A DNA stretch of 64,000 bases from Leptolyngbya sp. FACHB-8 (lineage in GTDB: Bacteria; Cyanobacteriota; Cyanobacteriia; Elainellales; Elainellaceae), in assembly GCF_014695575.1 (NCBI RefSeq), contig NZ_JACJOO010000095.1, positions 62,001-126,000 of the forward strand, read 5' to 3'. Position numbers and translations under genes: made by a program. Numbering within the stretch: the first letter of the stretch is position 1; the number at the start of each line of letters is the position of its first letter. Under the pieces are notes generated by a model that was given only the letters and a program-made list of their open reading frames with translations, made no database searches and was not told the origin of the DNA. Shown here piece after piece: positions 61,113-64,000 of this stretch.

Positions 61113-62198
61113 ATGAGTGCGTCTAGTGAAGCATCTGTACCGACGGTCAAAGGTAAAGAACCTTGGCTTGCGGTTCTTTTGTCCCATGCTCTACCAGGGA
61201 TTGGACAGTTCTATGCTGGAGCCAGGGTACGGGGTCTTGTGTTTTTACTGGCCTATATACTTTCGATAGGAATTTTCCTCTGGGCTTTAATCAGTGATGC
61301 TGGCAATGGTTTGACGATTTTAGTTGGGATAGGGGCCGCCCTTCTTCTATGGTTCGTTAACCTGTTTGACGCCCACGCCAGCGCAAAACGGGCCAATGCA
61401 ACTGCATTCGAACAACAACGAAAAGGTGTTAAAGATCCCTGGCTAGGAGTCTTTCTATCGAACCTGATTCCTGGCTTAGGACACCTTTATTTCCGCAAGA
61501 TTCTAATTGGGTTGGGATTATTTATTCTGTCGATCATCATTATTGCTATCTCTGAATTGGTCAATCCAGTCCTGACTCCTTTATGGTTTGCGGTCATTGC
61601 ATACATTACTTATACGGCTGCTCCTGCTCGTCGAGAACGTTCTAAAAAAACAATTGCGTTGATTTGTTTGTTTGTAGTTTTGACAGGTCTATTACCTTTT
61701 GCCTCGGCCTCTAAACTTCAAAGAAATATTGCAGAAGCACGTTATATCCCATCGGAAGCGATGCTTCCAACGTTGGCTGTTAACGATCGCCTAGTTGTTG
61801 AAAAAGTTACCTATCAAACTCAATCTCCACAACGCGGTGATGTTGTCGTTTTCTCACCGCCAGAAGGGCTCAAGCAAGCCAATCCTGCTGTAACGGATGA
61901 CCTCATTAAACGGATTGTTGGCTTGCCCCGTGAGCAGGTTCAAGTGAAAGACCAAAAAGTCTATATCAATGGCCAGCCCCTTGAAGAGAATTATATTCCT
62001 GCTGACTATGCACCAACCTATGAATGGGGGCCAGAAGTTGTTCCAGAAAATTCTTATTTTGTTTTAGGTGACAATCGCAATAACAGCTACGATAGTCACT
62101 TTTGGGGATATGTTCCGCGCGAGAACATTATAGGTCGAGCCAGCAAAATTTTCTGGCCTTTACATCGATCACGGAGCCTAAAATCCAGTTTGGAATAA
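61113..62198 (+). CDS. Signal-peptidase-I-like protein lacking the catalytic serine
   Basis: A 361-residue membrane protein. The C-terminal half (about 205-361) has the SPase I fold: box B with RYIPSEAMLPTLAVNDRL, box D with DDLIKRIVGLPRE (general-base Lys266 in place), and VLGDNRNNSYDSHFWG (box E). In active enzymes box B reads SxSM; here it is Ser214-Glu-Ala216-Met, Ala216 being encoded by GCG at 61758-61760, so the nucleophile is absent. The N-terminal half holds two copies of a membrane module, KEPWLAVLLSHALPGIGQFY (15-34) and KDPWLGVFLSNLIPGLGHLY (107-126), each followed by a hydrophobic helix. I recall other cyanobacterial proteins with the SEAM variant but cannot confirm it here. Start ATG 61113; it sits between an SDR gene and leuD. 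Confidence 0.88.
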   Translation: MSASSEASVPTVKGKEPWLAVLLSHALPGIGQFYAGARVRGLVFLLAYILSIGIFLWALISDAGNGLTILVGIGAALLLWFVNLFDAHASAKRANATAFEQQRKGVKDPWLGVFLSNLIPGLGHLYFRKILIGLGLFILSIIIIAISELVNPVLTPLWFAVIAYITYTAAPARRERSKKTIALICLFVVLTGLLPFASASKLQRNIAEARYIPSEAMLPTLAVNDRLVVEKVTYQTQSPQRGDVVVFSPPEGLKQANPAVTDDLIKRIVGLPREQVQVKDQKVYINGQPLEENYIPADYAPTYEWGPEVVPENSYFVLGDNRNNSYDSHFWGYVPRENIIGRASKIFWPLHRSRSLKSSLE

Positions 62199-62261
62199 TG
62201 CCAAATTCGGGCTGGATATTCAGAGATTTCATCTTATTTTGTTGAATTGGAGAATTGAACG

Positions 62262-62861
62262 ATGAGCCAAGTTGTTACCGTATCTGGTCGTGCCATTCCT
62301 TTAGTTGGAGACGATATCGACACCGATCGCATCATTCCTGCTCGCTTTCTCAAATGCGTGACGTTTGACGGCCTGGGTGAGCATGCTTTTGAAGACGATC
62401 GCGCCCAGCTTCAGGGCGAACACCCCTTCGATCAACCCCAATATCAGGGAGCCGAACTTCTGGTTGTGAATCGTAACTTCGGCTGTGGTTCGTCCCGGGA
62501 GCACGCTCCTCAAGCGATCGCCAAATGGGGCATCAAAGCCCTAATCGGCGAAAGTTTCGCTGAAATTTTCTTTGGCAACTGCGTAGCGATGGGAATTCCC
62601 TGCGTTACTGCCAATGCTGAAGGGGTGAAAGCATTACAGGGGGCGATCGCTGCCAATCCCCAAGCACCCGTCACTTTAAACCTGGACACTATGCAAGCCA
62701 CCTGTGGCGACCTCACCGTCGCAGTAGAAATGGGTGCTGGCCCCCGGCAAATGTTCCTATCTGGAAGCTGGGATGCTACCGGCCAACTGATAGCCCAGGG
62801 CGAACAAATTAAGGCCACCGCAGCACACCTACCCTACATGACCTGGAAGGCAACTGCCTAA
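62262..62861 (+). CDS. leuD: 3-isopropylmalate dehydratase small subunit
   Basis: Partner of LeuC. The 199-residue product has the swivel-domain pattern [28 protein letters not shown] and [13 protein letters not shown], all conserved. It lies 63 bases after the signal-peptidase-like gene and on the same strand as leuC, so the four genes may be one unit. A terminator-like hairpin follows at 62937. Confidence 0.96.
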   Translation: MSQVVTVSGRAIPLVGDDIDTDRIIPARFLKCVTFDGLGEHAFEDDRAQLQGEHPFDQPQYQGAELLVVNRNFGCGSSREHAPQAIAKWGIKALIGESFAEIFFGNCVAMGIPCVTANAEGVKALQGAIAANPQAPVTLNLDTMQATCGDLTVAVEMGAGPRQMFLSGSWDATGQLIAQGEQIKATAAHLPYMTWKATA

Positions 62862-62936
62862 TTTCGTTATTTTGTTCCTGTTCAGATAAAGCACCCCTTC
62901 CCAAGGGGACACCAAAATACTCCTGTAATCAAAAAT

Positions 62937-62974
62937 AAAGAGAGCGTGCGGTGAAGATACCGCATGCTCTCTTT
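62937..62974 (+). terminator. Hairpin after leuD
   Basis: AAAGAGAGCGTGCGGT (62937-62952) faces ACCGCATGCTCTCTTT (62959-62974) with one G-T pair, 75 bases past the leuD stop. It resembles the secG terminator in sequence (both contain AGAGAGCGTG). It could serve the convergent downstream gene too. Confidence 0.75.
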
Positions 62975-63218
62975 GTCTAGAAGCTAGATCTAACCGAGTG
63001 CAACTACATCACCCAGACCTGATCCAAACCCCACCGATGCGAAGCGGCCTAACACCTCCCCTGCAAAGCCTCCTTGTCTGGGGGGTCTGGGGGAGGGACA
63101 ACCCGTCCCCCAGTCGGGAGGTTTGGAGGGCGACGCGCCTCCAAGCCACACTCTTGCAACCAAACCACCCTTCCCAAAAAGCGATAGAGACTTCGTAATA
63201 TTTCCGTAGCGATCGCCC
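62975..63218. other. GC-rich interval between leuD terminator and next gene
   Basis: CCTCCCC and GGGGGTCTGGGGG-type runs around 63050-63140 resemble sequence at 22080-22200 (both contain an AACCC-CCGATGCGAAGCG-like string). These may be remnants of a dispersed repeat. No gene was seen. Confidence 0.4.
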
Positions 63219-64000
63219 CTAACACCCATTGAACTGAAAAATATCTACAGTCCCATCCCCTTCATTGGCCGTTAACACCAGACCGCGAGACGGAATAAAC
63301 AGCACCCCCTCTGGCGACTGACCCGTAGGCATAAAACCAATCAGCTGGGGAGTCCGAATATTGCTCAGGTCGTAAGCTACCAAAAAGCTCCCTCGCTCAG
63401 CTCCTATAAACGCTACAGGGCAATCGCTGTGGTTACCAACAGCCACACCTTCCATTTCAACCCCCCGGTTTTTAGAACGCTTGTCGGGATAGCGGCCCTT
63501 CTGTGCAGCCAGCAGTTCAACATCTTCGCTGTCGTAAATTACATTTCCTTGTAAGTCAAAAATGCTCCATCCCCGCCCTCCAGACCAGAGATCGTCTCCA
63601 AACGTGGCGTATTTAGTGTCCCCCTCATTTGCTGTAATTAAATAATTTCCATCGGCAGTGAAAGCGATCGCATCCGGCTCTCGACGACCTGCAAAAGCTT
63701 CCGTCAAACGAATCTTCCTATTCTCAGTTAGGTCGGCCAAATGATTGCTGATACCTGCGGAAAAAATGCGCACGACTTGTTCAGTATTAACGTCAATGAG
63801 GGCGATCGCATTATTTTCTTGGAGTGTTACCGCCACCATTTCCCCAGTAGGGCTAAATTTCACAAACTCAGGTTGCGGATCCTCCACATAATTTAAACCA
63901 GCAACCCCCGCCAGGTTGATCGAAACTGGCGTTACGTGGGAATGAGCCGGGTTGTCGTAGTCAATAGTGACAAAGTTAATGGCGCCAGGACGGTTACCTG
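63219..64000 (-). CDS. Choice-of-anchor-I-type secreted protein, partial (N-terminal part outside window)
   Basis: An open frame of 260 codons extends from the stop at 63219 past the end of the window; the frame is still open at 64000, so the protein's N-terminal part is missing. It contains the choice-of-anchor-I pattern: VKFSPTGEMVAVTLQENNAIAL, then DAIAFTADGNYLITANEGDT, then FIGAERGSFLVAYDLSN and VLTANEGDGTVDIFQ at the end, WD40-like beta-propeller blades. Members are usually exported and often linked to phytase or nuclease-like domains. The frame reaches the stop 20 residues after the last propeller motif. Function unknown. Confidence 0.82.
   Translation of the reverse strand, partial: GNRPGAINFVTIDYDNPAHSHVTPVSINLAGVAGLNYVEDPQPEFVKFSPTGEMVAVTLQENNAIALIDVNTEQVVRIFSAGISNHLADLTENRKIRLTEAFAGRREPDAIAFTADGNYLITANEGDTKYATFGDDLWSGGRGWSIFDLQGNVIYDSEDVELLAAQKGRYPDKRSKNRGVEMEGVAVGNHSDCPVAFIGAERGSFLVAYDLSNIRTPQLIGFMPTGQSPEGVLFIPSRGLVLTANEGDGTVDIFQFNGC

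Noticed and set aside
62990-63229. Frames over the GC-rich interval after leuD
   Set aside because: Low-complexity Pro/Gly/Ser translation on both strands, matching a dispersed repeat-like sequence near 22100.

Overview
The window is chromosomal DNA of a cyanobacterium. Oxygenic-photosynthesis genes are present (psaK, chlD, a high-light-inducible protein, a form IB rbcL-rbcX-rbcS cluster), together with cyanobacterial regulators (SigC-type sigma factor, cyAbrB), cyanobacterial signature small proteins, and dozens of copies of the HIP1 octamer GCGATCGC inside genes. Nothing seen narrows this to a genus; a Leptolyngbya-like or other non-marine cyanobacterium is plausible. Fifty-five protein-coding genes and two tRNAs are supported, two of the proteins being cut by the window edges. 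No transposase, phage gene, CRISPR array or rRNA was found.

Layout. 1-563: end of a tandem-repeat protein. 1.3-3.4 kb: secG and gpmI. 4.1-6.5 kb: a DnaJ-type co-chaperone, folK and a 2Fe-2S ferredoxin. 6.9-11.2 kb: cobalamin genes (cobQ on the minus strand; cobH and cbiET on the plus strand). 11.8-14.9 kb: cyAbrB, a 1.5-kb gene-free gap, sdhB and a HLIP. 15-19.1 kb: a minus-strand operon DUF4129-DUF4350-MoxR-DUF58. 19.3-21.9 kb: a GT2 glycosyltransferase and a large protein of unknown function. 22.8-25.4 kb: sigC and a TonB-like protein. 26.3-28.6 kb: Rubisco operon. 29.3-36.2 kb: pentapeptide protein, tRNA-Thr(CGT), tRNA-Arg(TCT), conserved cyanobacterial proteins and an rRNA methyltransferase. 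36.4-43.4 kb: phosphopantetheinyl transferase, glycosyltransferase, response regulator, grxD, thiE, gshB. 43.8-48.2 kb: an ABC importer with a cytosine-deaminase-like hydrolase. 48.5-57.4 kb: chlD, M50 protease, psaK, trpF, folE, an SDR, accA and a membrane protein. 57.9-62.9 kb: a pentapeptide lipoprotein-size protein, then leuC-SDR-signal-peptidase-like-leuD. 63.2-64.0 kb: end of a choice-of-anchor-I protein.

The most unusual content lies between the genes. Almost every intergenic gap, and all ten convergent gene pairs, carry long near-perfect inverted repeats, very often with a loop of exactly three bases. Some form families. One (here called A) has four copies of exactly 124 bp, each with terminal inverted repeats enclosing two hairpins, i.e. 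a Y-shaped three-way junction; three of the copies have 4-5 bp direct repeats at their ends. Another (B) has two 101-bp copies 32 kb apart that differ only by one compensatory base pair. Unrelated sequences at 50.7 and 56.8 kb have the same two-hairpins-in-a-stem plan. Base changes between copies preserve pairing, so the fold rather than the sequence appears to be maintained. Several elements contain the stop codon of the neighbouring gene and probably also act as terminators.

A second item worth attention is the signal-peptidase-like protein at 61.1-62.2 kb, in which the catalytic serine position is alanine and which carries a duplicated membrane module at its N terminus.
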